Assembly: GCA_016647705.1 (NCBI GenBank)
Contig: CM028336.1
Location: 12,346,880 to 12,410,879, forward strand
Length of the DNA stretch: 64,000 bases
Direction: 5' to 3'
DNA from: Eucommia ulmoides
Lineage: Eukaryota > Streptophyta > Magnoliopsida > Garryales > Eucommiaceae
Shown: in pieces, positions 11,753-23,499 of the stretch
Layout of the letters: every line of letters begins with the position of its first letter
Numbering within the stretch: the first letter of the stretch is position 1
Notes under the pieces: generated by a model
Seen by the model: the letters and a program-made list of their open reading frames with translations, nothing else
Told to the model about the DNA's origin: nothing
Databases searched by the model: none
Made by a program: the position numbers and the translations under genes

Positions 11753-14700
11753 TTAATGTAGTGTTAATTAGCTTCAATTATAATTTTAATAAATAGTATG
11801 AATTAAATTTGTGTATGTAAATTGCAGAAAATTAAAATTTAACAATGTCGGGTGAAGAAGGATCACATCGTCCTAGTGATGATATTGGATGGAAATTCGG
11901 GATTCCTATTAGTGGTTCTAGACACAAATTAAAATGTAAATTTTGTTGTAGAGAGATAAATGGTGGAATAACTAGATTGAAGCAACACTTGGCGGCCAAA
12001 AAGGGTCAAGTAGCTCCATGCCAAAGTGTTAGTGCCGATGTTAGAACGCTTATGATGAAACATCTTGAAGGTAACTCGGAGAAAAAAATGGATAAAAGAA
12101 AACAAAGAGAAGAAGTGATTGAACAAATTCGAGCTTCTCAACGTGATCAAGATAATCCTTACGATTTGAGTGATGATGATAACTCGGATGATCCGGATAT
12201 GGCTTATGCACGAAAAGAAAGTATGAGGTTGCATAGAGAAGAAGAAGATAGAGAGAGATATAGGAGGGATGCAGGCAACCGATATGAGACCGGGAGTAAT
12301 AGCGGGGTTGGTGAAAGCACCAGACGGGGAAGCACTACTACTCGCATTGCTAATATGTTTCGACGATCTTCTACTGTCCGTGAATCGAGTTCGAAAAAAA
12401 GTTGGATTGATTCGTCTTTACCTGAAGCACGGTTGGCCGAGATTGATGTTGATCTACACCGTAGCAAAGCCCCCAAACAAGAAAAGATCTCAACAAGGGT
12501 AATAAAAGGGTTGAGAAAAAAATTAGGGGTCGCAGTTAGTCAATTTGTGTTATACACACGTTTGCCAACAAACGTTGTTAATTCGCCATGGCTTGAGCCA
12601 ATGTTGGATGTTGCAAGGGAGGTTGGAAAAGGAGTGAAAGTCCCTACTCCTTACGAGGTGACTGAAGTTTTCTTACCTAGAGAATATGAAGAATTGAGAA
12701 AGTGGATTGAAGCTCATAAACCAAGTTGGGAGGAGAAGGGCGTTACAATCATGTGTGATGGATGGAGCGGACCTACCCGGAAGCACATTATTAATTTTTT
12801 GATTTATAGTAATCGGGGGACTGTTTTTCATAAATCAGTGGATGCCACCAATGTTGTTAGCAGAACTGCCGATTATTACTTCGGGCTTATGGACAAGGTG
12901 GTAGATGAAATTGGTGAAAAATATATTGTCCAAATCATCACTGATAATGAGCCTGCAATAAAAGCGGCGGGGAAAAAACTTATGTTAAAAAGACCAAATT
13001 TATATTGGACAGGTTGTGCTGCACATTGCCTTGATTTGATATTGAAAGATATTGGAGAGAAAACAAATGTGCTGAAAGTCTTGGATGATGCAAGAAGAAT
13101 ATCACACTTCATTTATAACTCTAGTTGGGTTATTGATTTTATGAAGAGATTTACTGAAGGAAAAGAGTTATTACGCCCCGGGATCACACATTTTGCCACT
13201 AATTTCATTATGCTGGAAAGCATTGTAAGGTATAAGAACGCCTTACAAAATATGTTTAATTGTGATGAGTGGAAAAGCAAAAGATGGGCGAAGGAAGACT
13301 GTGGAAAAAAAGTTAGAAAAATTGTGAACGACAATGGTTTTTGGATAAAAGCTTCAGAAATTTTAAAAGTTCAAGAACCATTGGTGAGGGTGCTTAGGCT
13401 TGTTGATGGAGATGAGAAGCCTACAATGGGATTTGTCTATGAAGCTATGGACAAAGCGAAGATGGCCATTGAAAAAAATTGTCGTTACTACAAAAAATAT
13501 TGGAAAATAATCGGCAAAAGATGGCAATTCCAATTACACCATGATTTGCATGCGGCTGGTAAGTAATTGACTAATTGTAAATTCAATTTTAAAAACTCTT
13601 GTTACTTGTTAGAATTAAACTTCCTTTAACAAAATGTGCTTTTTGTTTTGAATTCATGTAGGTTATTTTTTAAATCCTCAATTTCAATATGGTGGTAAAC
13701 TTTCTGACCATAGAGAGGTAATGGAGGGAGTTCAAAAAGTGATTCAAAGATTGGAGCCGAATATTGATAAACAAATTCAAGCTATTAATCAAGTTAGTTC
13801 TTTTTTTTTTTTTTTAAGTAACAACTAGTGACTAACAAGTTACTAAGTTTTATATGTTTTATTTGTGGGTTTTTGATTTGTTACGTTCTAAATATAGATT
13901 ATGATGTTTCGTGATAAAGAACATTCTTTCGGGACAGTATTGGCTCAAAAAGCAGTAACACGCACAAATCCAGGTAATACAATGAACAATTAACTATTAA
14001 TATAAGAATCTCAATCTTCGTATCGTTTTAATTCATATTGTTTCTATAGCTGAATAGTGGATCCACTTTGGTGCATCTGCCCCTGAACTTCAAGAGATTG
14101 CAGTTAAAGTGTTGAGTCAAACAACATCGTCTTCTAATTGCGAGCGTAATTGGAGCACATTCAGCTTGATACATACAAAGACGAGAAATCGTCTAAAGTA
14201 TCAAAAACTGAATAAACTTGTTTACGTGGCTTATAATATGAGGTTGAAAATTAGACATGCTACGAGATTAAGCCAAAGTGAAATTGAAGACAGCTTCAAC
14301 CCTATAAACTTGGATTATATCTTTGAAGAAGATGATCCACTATCTCCATGGCTTCAAGAGAGAGAAGAACCATTGTTAGATGATCAGGACAACTCTAGAT
14401 GGTTAGACGTAAGCGATGATGAGGTCGCTACTTCCAGTAGCCAAGCACCTCGACGTTGGCAAAGTGATAGTCCATCTGGAGATGGAAGTGATACTGATAG
14501 TGGTTGTGGTTTGATCCCACCTAGTGGAGAGTCTAGTGGTGATGATGGTGGAGGTGGAGGTGGAGGAGACACTAGACAATCGCCGTATCATGGAGAGTTA
14601 GGAATGACTGGATTTGCAGACAATGTCGAACGTGGGGATATTAGTGAGCCACGAAGGCATTCTGTTTCTAGTGCAATTTGATCATCAAGAAGAAGACCAA

Positions 14701-15553
14701 ACCCACAATCCTCAAATTCCGAAGAATATGATGACATGGAAAACCGCTTTGGTATGCTTGGAGTTGGAGGATACGGATATGGATATCAAGGGGATAATTA
14801 TCATAAGTGGCGTCAACCACAACCATATCCTTATCCTTATTATCCCTCTTAGGAATATGTTTCGGTGCCACATTATGTGGGTATGGGTCCTTTAGGATGC
14901 CCACAACCTCCTACTACCGGATACTCATATCCACCACCACCTTCTTACCAATACGGTGTCCCTCCTCCACATCAAGAGAGTTCGAGTTCTACTTTCGGTC
15001 ACTGAGCAGAATCTAGCGGTACCAGTGGTAGTGGCCCTAGCACCACCATTTATGATCATTGCACCTTTAACTACTTTGGTGGTTATGGTGCTGTACAACA
15101 AAATCAGAGTGGTGATCATGCCGATGCCGACTATGAAGAGCCTGCGCGCAATTCGTTTTGGTATTGATAATTTTATACGAGTGTATTATTTTTGTAATAT
15201 GATGTACAAGTACAATTTACTCTTTTATTATATTTGTGTAATATATTTTTATTAAGTATTGTGTGCATCATCTTATTCTTTTAAGATTGTTAAGTACGAT
15301 GATTTTTCGTATTTTTTATGTCTTTATTGTGTTGTATATAACCTTAAAATTTCATAAGATCTATTATAATGTGTTTATTAAAGGTTAAATGAGTGAAACA
15401 ATTATTCTTATTGAGTTTTTGGGGATGTTCTAGTGATTTTAAAAAATTCACGACCGTTACGGCCGATTCCCGTTACGGACAGGTCGATACTCCCGATACC
15501 ATTACACCGCGATCGTTACCATTACGTAACCCGATATCGTGATTTAAAACCTT
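10933..15553 (+). mobile_element. hAT DNA transposon with BED-finger transposase gene
   Basis: The terminal inverted repeats begin AGGGTTTTAAAT on the left and read AAGGTTTTAAAT inverted on the right. The subterminal regions are rich in CCGTTACGG-type words on both strands (10946-11080 and 15450-15540). GGGTT flanks the element at 10928-10932 and 15554-15558. The intact paralogous intron has one GGGTT at 39006-39010 and no insert, which fixes the boundaries to within a few bases. hAT elements normally make 8-bp duplications, so the true TSD may be longer and degenerate. A (CT)n tract at about 11383-11409 lies in the leader. The transposase gene fills most of the element. Confidence 0.88.
11845..15167 (+). 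pseudogene. hAT transposase (BED zinc finger, DUF659, hAT dimerisation), nearly intact
   Basis: Exons: 11845-13558, 13662-13792, 13898-13973 and 14050-15167, with canonical borders and consistent phase. A BED-type finger lies at residues 31-59 (C31, C34, H48, C59). An acidic/charged linker follows, then the DUF659 RNase H-like core with MCDGW and ITDNEPAIKAAG, then GCAAHCLDLILKDIG. The last exon has the hAT dimerisation motif SSNCERNWSTF, an acidic region, a Gly run and a Tyr/Pro/Gly-rich tail. An acceptor just before the start (near 11827) suggests a leader intron. Four in-frame stops lie in the last exon at 14055, 14679, 14850 and 15003. The first replaces the second Trp of the usual A-E-W-W phrase before the dimerisation motif. 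All four fit single C-to-T or G-to-A changes. The stop at 14679 could conceivably be the natural end. Confidence 0.88.
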
Positions 15554-17008
15554 GGGTTTTACTCAGTAAAATCGGGCTACAACTGCAAACAACAATAACA
15601 ATATGTTGTTCTTACTTTGACAATCACCAAGAAATTTCAAGTAGAACGAGCCATCAGTGGTTCATTCTTTAATCAACAGAAACAAAAAATGGATTAGATA
15701 AAGAGGGAAAAAAGGCAGAATCAGATTATCAGGATGCCGAGTATCTATTTATTATTCTTAACCATCAAATCCAAACAAGATTATTTATTATTCTCAAGGA
15801 TAAGATCACGAAATTGAAATCGATTTTCACCAACTCTGAAATCGAATTCGGAAACCAAATTCATTTTTAATGAAATCAATTGCAGAAATCAGAAATCGAA
15901 ATGAAACTTCTTCACAGACAAAAATCAAAACGGAAATCGGGAATCAATAAGTGATGCTAATTGCAATTGTCAAACAAGCTTAATTAAATAACTACTTACT
16001 ATAATAATTTTTAAGTACTTAATTGCGTTATCAAACACGACATTGCTCTTTTGATTTAAGTTGAATGAAGGGCAAACAAAAGAATTCTATAACTTCACCT
16101 TTATTCTTTCCTTATGGCGTTTGGATAAATAAAAATCGCACTTGTTTAAATTTTTAATTAATTTTTTATCCAGTATTTATATTGAGTCATTAAGGGCATG
16201 CATGATGGAATATTCTAGTGTTGCAAACAATAGGAGGTGATACATGTGCTTTCCCAATTAAAATATGTTAACAAGGTTGCCATTAAGTCCTTGTCCCTTT
16301 ATTTTTGTGATGGACGAATTTACAGATGATATTCCTGATGGATGAATTTAGTGTTTGAAGGATGAGTTTCACATATGGCTTTACTCATTGGAAAATTCTG
16401 GTGAAAAGATGATTCTTGCCATTTCCAAAGAACATCCGCAAGCTGATCTCATGTAATTGAGAGTTAAGCATCCGATTGAATTGAGCAAAATCTTCTTGTC
16501 ATATGTTGGTGACAGGAAATAGATTGTGTTTGTCAACTACCAAGTTGAATATTAGTCTGGAATAAGCTAAAACAAATGTCATCAGAACTATTGGATTTTG
16601 TAATATTTTTTTAAGGAAATGCTTTCGCAGATCATCTAGAACAATTGAAATTTCTGATATTTTAGTATCTTAATTCATATTTAATTTTTAGTTATAAAAA
16701 AGGCTATATTTAACTATCAAATTTGGATCTTGTTTTCATGTATAAAGTAATCAATTTCAGGCAATACCTTCTCTTGATGTTAGAATAAAGTGGCCAAACG
16801 ATCTGTACTTAGACGGTCGCAAAGTTGGAGGCATCTTGTGCACATCGACGTATAGATCTACGAAGTTTAATGTCAGTGCTGTTAAATGGTCTTATTCTTT
16901 TGGTCATCGTGTGCACATCTCAACGAACATTTTTTTCCTGTATGTGTGCATGCGCAAATTGAAATCAGTAAAATGTTTCCTCTGTTTTTATTGCTTGTAT
17001 CTTTTAAT

Positions 17009-17039
<31 letters not shown>

Positions 17040-17697
17040 CCCCTTAATTTTAGCCATTGATTATATCCGAGAACTGAGAACTTGTCTCTGTGCATATAAG
17101 CCTGCAGACGTGATTGTTAGATTGGTTAATATTCGTTTAGTTACACATGAGGTCCGTTGATCTGTCCATATTTTTCAAGCTTATATTGTTTAGCTTCATC
17201 ATGTTTTTTAAATCTTTCCTTATCTTTGAGGGATAGATTTGAACGTTGATAATGACAAACCAACCACATGCTTGAATGCAATTTTACGAAAATTTATTCC
17301 TGTTGGTTACCAGCTACAAAGTGAAGACATTGTTGCAGCCTTCTTCAACAAATTTGAAATTTTGTTTGATATTTTTATGAATGAAGGCAACGATTGTGCT
17401 AGACACATTTAATATTATTTTAGTTCTCAAACATACAGTTTTCTTTTTCATGCTTATGATGCTTATTCTTTTTTTTTTTTTTCTTTCTTTCTCCATGTTC
17501 AATTATTTTTTAGTACTTCTCATGCAATGAATGCCTTGGTTGTGTAAGCTTAATTTTCCCTTTATATTTCTCATGAATTCCCCTTGCGTCCCTAGCATAG
17601 AGAAAAATAACATAATGCAAAAAAAATAACCTACACGAGTAGGTGGAAGAAGGGGAATTCAAAGGTGGGTACCTTTTGAGACAAATATTTTCATCCG

Positions 17698-19982
17698 TGT
17701 TGACCCAGTGAGTTACCCAACAAGGGGTAAATTGGGTAGTTATAAAAAATTTAAGCAAATTTTAATCTTTTCAACACTTAAATAATCAAATAATTAATTT
17801 ATCATAAATCAATTATTTATCTCAGTTATGCAGCGGATAAGTGTAATTAATTTAGGTGCACACCCAAACAAAATATAAATAATGCAGAATACAAAGATAT
17901 CCTGATTCACCAAACTACTATTGACTAATCTAGTCCCCCGAGCTCCACGAAAATTCGCACCCACTAAAACCTTGATTCTTTTAAAGGAAGGAACTAAACT
18001 CTCACAATGATTCTTTTCACAGGCTAAGGAAGAACCCTATTTTTTTGCAGGTTAAAGACTAACCTAATTCTATTACAGGAAGAATTACAACCTAATTATT
18101 TTACCAGGCTAAGAATTAAACCTCACAGTCACTCCAAGTTTCCTTTTTACCAGTAAGGATGAAACCGTTACAATTCACTCACAAAAACGAACTCTATTCA
18201 GGAAAATTCACACCTAATTCTTTTCAAGGGAAAAAAATAACCTAACATTTTTATCCACTAGGTAAAGATCAAACCTCAATCTTCCCAAACAAGATTGAAA
18301 CCCAGCTACCCTGATTAGATATAACCCAACTGTATCCAATCGGCCCAAACTCACTAATTACAAAAATTACCGAGTTTCTTCCTACTCAGAGTTTCTACCA
18401 CCTCAAACCAATTAAACTCAATTAATGTCCCGAAATTACTACGTGATAGAAATTAAGTGAGGAATTCAATATTTGATTATAATATGTGTAGGTAATACAA
18501 AATTAAACACGTAATCAGATAATCACAAAAATTGTTTTAAAAAAGGATTTTTATGCTCTTTAAAATTAAAAAAATGATTTTACTAGGATCTTATCAACCA
18601 AGCAAAGATAGTAATATGATTTCACAATAAAGAATAATAGCTTGAAAAGATCTCACCAGAAAAATATTGAAGAATGTAAATTGACTCGCTTGACAGCTCA
18701 AATCGGTGACGGCAAAACAATCAGTGCTTTAACTCAAGAACTTTGCATACAATTGATCTCACAAATGATCTCTGGAATATATCTCAGAATAATAACTCTT
18801 AAAAAGCTTAGGAACTATTGTATGATATGAAATTCGCAGGTCTATTTAAGTTGTTTTGAAATAGGCCCTCTAACGGCTAGTTTCCACAAGATATGACATT
18901 TAAATGCACCTATATACCCCATATATCATAACCATTCATTCCTGGTATAATTCACTCAGATATGGCTTTAAAATCTTTGAATTAAGTTCTTAAATTAATT
19001 CTCAATTTCAAATCGAATAGATAAGAAATATTAAATATACCAAAATGAGAAATACTTCAATTATATGTACCATATCTATAGGGATATCAAAATAAGTGTT
19101 ATATATCTCAAGTATGTTCAAATCCCAAGAATATTTGAATCAGATATGTCAAAAACGACTAGTTAATGGTTGTTATTGAACAGATCCTTAAAATCTTCAA
19201 AATCCTAACCAGACAGTCGGTTAACCGATCATTAGCCATCGGTTGACCGATCAATACATGTTGTAACCCAAGCCAACCTTTCACAGGCACTCGGTTGACC
19301 GGCCCATGCATGGTCGGTTAACCGATTATTACAGAATGCAATTCTAGGACAATTTTAAGCCTTGGTCGATTGACCGATCCCCTACGGTCGATTGACTGAT
19401 CAATACAGAGAGTTTCGCTTTGGCCAATCGGTTGATCGATCTCCCTTGGTTGGTTGACCGATCGATTCAAAGACTTCCTGTTTTCCAGCTTCGCCCGTTG
19501 GTTGACCGATCATGCTGAAACACTTATTCTCTCAAATTATTTTAACTCCAAACCTCAATATTTTAAACCCTTTAACTGATTTCTTTTCTCGGTTAACTTA
19601 ATTGACACTAATATTTAAATTTAAATACTAATCTTACTAAGACCAATTTTCATTTTTCAATTTCACATTGGAGCAAATAATTGAACACTGATTAGGATCT
19701 TAATTTCATCAAATTAAACATACATAAATATAACTCATTAATTTGTGTCGTGTGTGATCCTAATCAGGATATATTAAGAGTAAAAGAGATCTGAGTTGTT
19801 TTCACCTAATTTCTTCAGAATCTTCATCACTCTTCATCTCTTTAATGTCCATCTCTGTATCTTCAATAATTCCTTCATGATTTAATCTTTAATGGAACTC
19901 TTAAATTGAAATACTCAACAAACACGTTAGTTCCACTAAAAATATTAACCCTTAATTGTCCATCAAAATCTCGGGATCAACA
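17698..19982 (-). mobile_element. Solo LTR, SIRE/Maximus-like copia type
   Basis: Read on the minus strand it runs from TGTTGATCCCGAGATTTTGA to CTGGGTCAACA (2285 bp). It is flanked by ATCCG (17693-17697) and ATCTG (19983-19987). The paralogous intron near 41945 has a single ATCTG and no insert. A second member of the family is at 53019-55387. Near its U3 end is a cluster of GGTTGACCGATC-like words (about 19205-19510). The copia assignment is inference from the LTR start word and the SIRE-like gag relic nearby. Confidence 0.88.
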
Positions 19983-19998
19983 ATCTGTATTCTTACTA

Positions 19999-20335
19999 TT
20001 GAATCTCACATTGCCCTTTTGAGTTTCTCAAACTATTCAATATATAAAAGAAGCTACACCACGTATTGTGATATGATTTTAGGTTGGAACCTTCTAACAT
20101 GGTATCAAAGGTAGGTTTGGGAAGTGTCGGTTGTTTGTCCCCGATTCGTTTGACTTCTCTCTTTTATCTTATGATTTTTGTCTCTCTTCTATCTTCTAAT
20201 GACTGTTAATTACACCATATGCAAGATGGGACTGCATGTGGGGGTGCGTGTTAAATCGCACATCGCTTTTGCGAGATTTCTCTATATACGAAAGGAGCTA
20301 CTCCACCTATCGACATATGGTTTTAATTTGGAAAC
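19999..20335 (+). mobile_element. TRIM-like miniature LTR element (left copy)
   Basis: Two short direct repeats of about 100 bp beginning TTGAATC(T/C)CACAT flank about 150 bp. The first is followed by TGGTATCAAAG, a degenerate initiator-tRNA primer-binding site. The same element sits in the paralogous intron at about 41955-42310, so it predates the gene duplication. It is non-coding. Confidence 0.65.
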
Positions 20336-20920
20336 TCCTAATAGTTACTAATTTGATATGCCTTGACTTGCCAATTAGTATGCAGCTTGCTCAAAGATTT
20401 ACTATTATTTTTTCCCATTTACTAAACATCATTTCGGAATGATAAAGAAATGAGCATTTATTAAGAATAAACTGAAACAGCGAAGTATAGCTTAGTTATC
20501 GTCCTTGTCTGGGAAAAAAGAAGCACAAGAACAATACATTTGCAAAATAAAATGAACACTAATGAACAAGCTCCAAATCAAGTACCATCAACCAATCGAA
20601 ATGGGGTTCCCAAATTTTCATCTCGGACAAATATAAAAGATAGATTTATGTCATATATTTACCATGTCCTCCAATCTCTTAAAAGATCTTATCATTCCTA
20701 ACATAGAACAATCAAGAACATGATGTTCCATATATCAATAAAAGTTTGTGAAGGTCATTCTAAGGCAAGTGTATATGATGTTGATCAAAAGGACTTGTAT
20801 TTTCTGTATTACAGTTTGAGAAAGAATAATGCATATTGCTGACTCGTCATGCAGGATTTCAACCTCTTGAGAAGTTGTGCTACAAGACTTGGCTACATGG
20901 GTAACAACCAAAATTTCTAA

Positions 20921-21257
20921 GGGCCGATTTGGTTGTTTAAATTATCCTATTTTATGAGTTATCTTATTTTGGATGAATTGATTTGTATTTTTCTCCATCT
21001 ACCTCTGATTTAATCACATTTACATATTGTATGTTTGAACAAAGAAACATGCATTTGTTTTAGTTTAGTTAAAATTTTAAGCTATATTATATACTTACAT
21101 TACACGAGAAAATATCTTCTAAACTAAATGTAAAATAATTAGCTAGCTAATATAGGCGTTCTTAATTCTTACAACTAAACATCAAACTATAACAATCATA
21201 AATTGACTAGTTTAAAAATAGTACAATTTGTGAATTGAAGGACAACCAAACATACCC
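20921..21257. mobile_element. Tourist-like MITE (left copy)
   Basis: The left end is GGGCCGATTTGGTTGT and the right end inverted reads GGGTATGTTTGGTTGT. The interior is AT-rich with no coding sequence. The paralogue is at 42877-43213. Confidence 0.7.
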
Positions 21258-21786
21258 TGATTATGTTATTTTACTCCATCTATGTCACATAGGCTTTCTT
21301 TAAATGCATGAAGCATCCATATTGGACACAACGCCTGGTGTGCCCACACTTGATACTATGCTTTCTATTTGATCTAAAATGGCCATGTTACCCCTAGTAA
21401 TTTGGGAAGAGTGCTTTGGGGAAGTTATGTTTGACCGTGTCCTAGTGGCCTAGTTGAAATAGTAAAATATACTTAATATCATGCACCCTTGCTTTTATCC
21501 TTGAGAGTGTAGAAGGATTCAATATTCCGTTTAATTTTTTCTTAGATGCAGTTTCATCATTTGATAAGAAAGGTTTAAATATTATTTTGACGAGAAGTTG
21601 GGGTTTGTGGTTTACAAGTGTCTTTCACAGATTGTAAAATTGTTTTTAGCTTCTGTTCAAATAGATTCCCTCTCTCAACATAACCTATGTCTAGAAACTC
21701 AATTATTGACAATTGTCTAGGATTGATAAAGAGCAGTATTAAGATCTTATAAACCAAACAGCTTATTGATTTCCAACAATTATGGA

Positions 21787-22120
21787 TGATAGGTGTAAAA
21801 TACCTATCTAATTCTAAACCGAATTTGTCAGTTTTCAAGTATTTTATTAAAGTTTGAATATCATTTTAGCTATTTTATTAGTCAGGAGTAGGGACATAAA
21901 TAATTGGCAAACCGAGCGAAATGGTGCGAAAAGGGTAGCTGAAAAGATGAAAAAATGAGGTTTCAAATAACAGAGCAAATCCGCCTAGGCGAAGTTTCCA
22001 CCGCCTAGGCGGAAATTCATCAGAAAGTTGCAAAAGCTGAAGAGTTGAAATCCGCCTAAACGAAGTTTCCACTGCCTAGGCGGAAATTCGTCAGAAGGTT
22101 GCAAGGGCTGAAGTATTGAA
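21787..22120 (+). mobile_element. 5' LTR remnant of the Athila-like element
   Basis: It matches the first part of the 3' LTR at 31481 onward. It includes two copies of the CCGCC-TAGGCGG motif pair (about 21980-22085). Confidence 0.85.
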
Positions 22121-23345
22121 GCCCGCCCTAATCAATATGGTTCAGCAAAACCAATATGGCGGGAACCTTCACAAAGACCCCAACGTACACTTAGCAACCT
22201 TTCTTGAGATCTATGACACCGTCAAGATTAACGGAGTTGCCGAAGATGTTATAAGGTTGAGGTTATTTTCGTTCTCCTTACGAGACAAAGCAAGGGGATG
22301 GTTTCAGTCGATTCAACCGGGGAGCATTAATACTTGGGAGGACCCTGCACAAAGGTTCCTCACTAAGTTCTTTCCACCCTCGAAGACTTCTCAACTCCGA
22401 GGCGAGATTGCGCAGTTTCGTCAGAGAGATTTTGAGCCGTTAGTTGAGGCATGAGAGAGGTTCAAGGACCTATTGAGAAGGTGCCCCCAACACGGGTATC
22501 AAGATTGGTTTCAAACCCAATTATTTTACAACGGGTTGGATGGTCAGACGAGAACGATAGTTGATGCAGCCTCAGGGGGATCATTGTTGTCTAAAACCCC
22601 TACCGAAGCAAATTCATTATTGGAAGAAATGGCGGCTAACAATTATCAATGGCCGAATGAGAGGAATATGGGAAGACAAGTCTCTTCTATCCAAGAATCT
22701 GACCATATAGCAACGCTATCGGCCCAAGTGTCCAAACTCTCAGACCAATTGGTCGCCATGTCAACAAAAGGAGCTTTATCGAGTCAAGGGAAAGAGATTG
22801 CGGTAAGTTGCTCTCAATTCGGATTGGACAACGAGTTTGAGGAATGTCATTTTTTGAACAACCGTGCCTACACTTTCAGGCCGGCTACAAACATTCCGAC
22901 TCATTACAATCCTGAACTTCGTAACCATGAGAACTTTTCATATGCGAATAATCAGAATGCTTTGCGACCACCTCCGGGTTATGGAAATCAAGCTTCGGGA
23001 TATCCAATGCAATCTAATCGTCAAATGCAACAACCGTCAATGCATAATCCGAAGTTAAATTTGGATGAAGTGTTGAGTTCGTTTATGAAAGAGACTTAAA
23101 CTATGATGCGTGAGATGCATAACAGGCTGAACAAACATGAAACACGGCTGGACTCTATTGATACCACTTGTACAAACACTAATGCCGCGATGAAGGCTCT
23201 TGAAACTCAAATCGAGCAACTTGCTAGGTCCATCCAAGAGCAACAAAAGGAAAAGTTTCCAAGCAACACGGAAACCAACCTTAGGGAATGCAAGACGATT
23301 AAGTTGAGAAGCGGAAGAGACGTGGAGGTGAGCAAGCCTATGTAA
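22116..23345 (+). mobile_element. gag region of the Athila-like element
   Basis: It carries the retrotransposon gag phrases LRLFSFSLRDKARGWF and RFLTKFFPPSKT. These are typical of the Athila group and are followed by a Gln/Asn-rich linker. It is part of a broken fossil. Confidence 0.88.
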
Positions 23346-23499
23346 ACCGAGCCAAGAGTGAGTCGTCATCATGATGAACCAAGAACAAGTGCAGAGGAAG
23401 AAGTTGAAGTAGAAATCGATGAAAGAAAGGAGAAGCCGAGTGAAGACGTGAATGAGGATAAGAACTAAGAGAAAGTCGAAGAGAGAAGAAGAGATGAAA

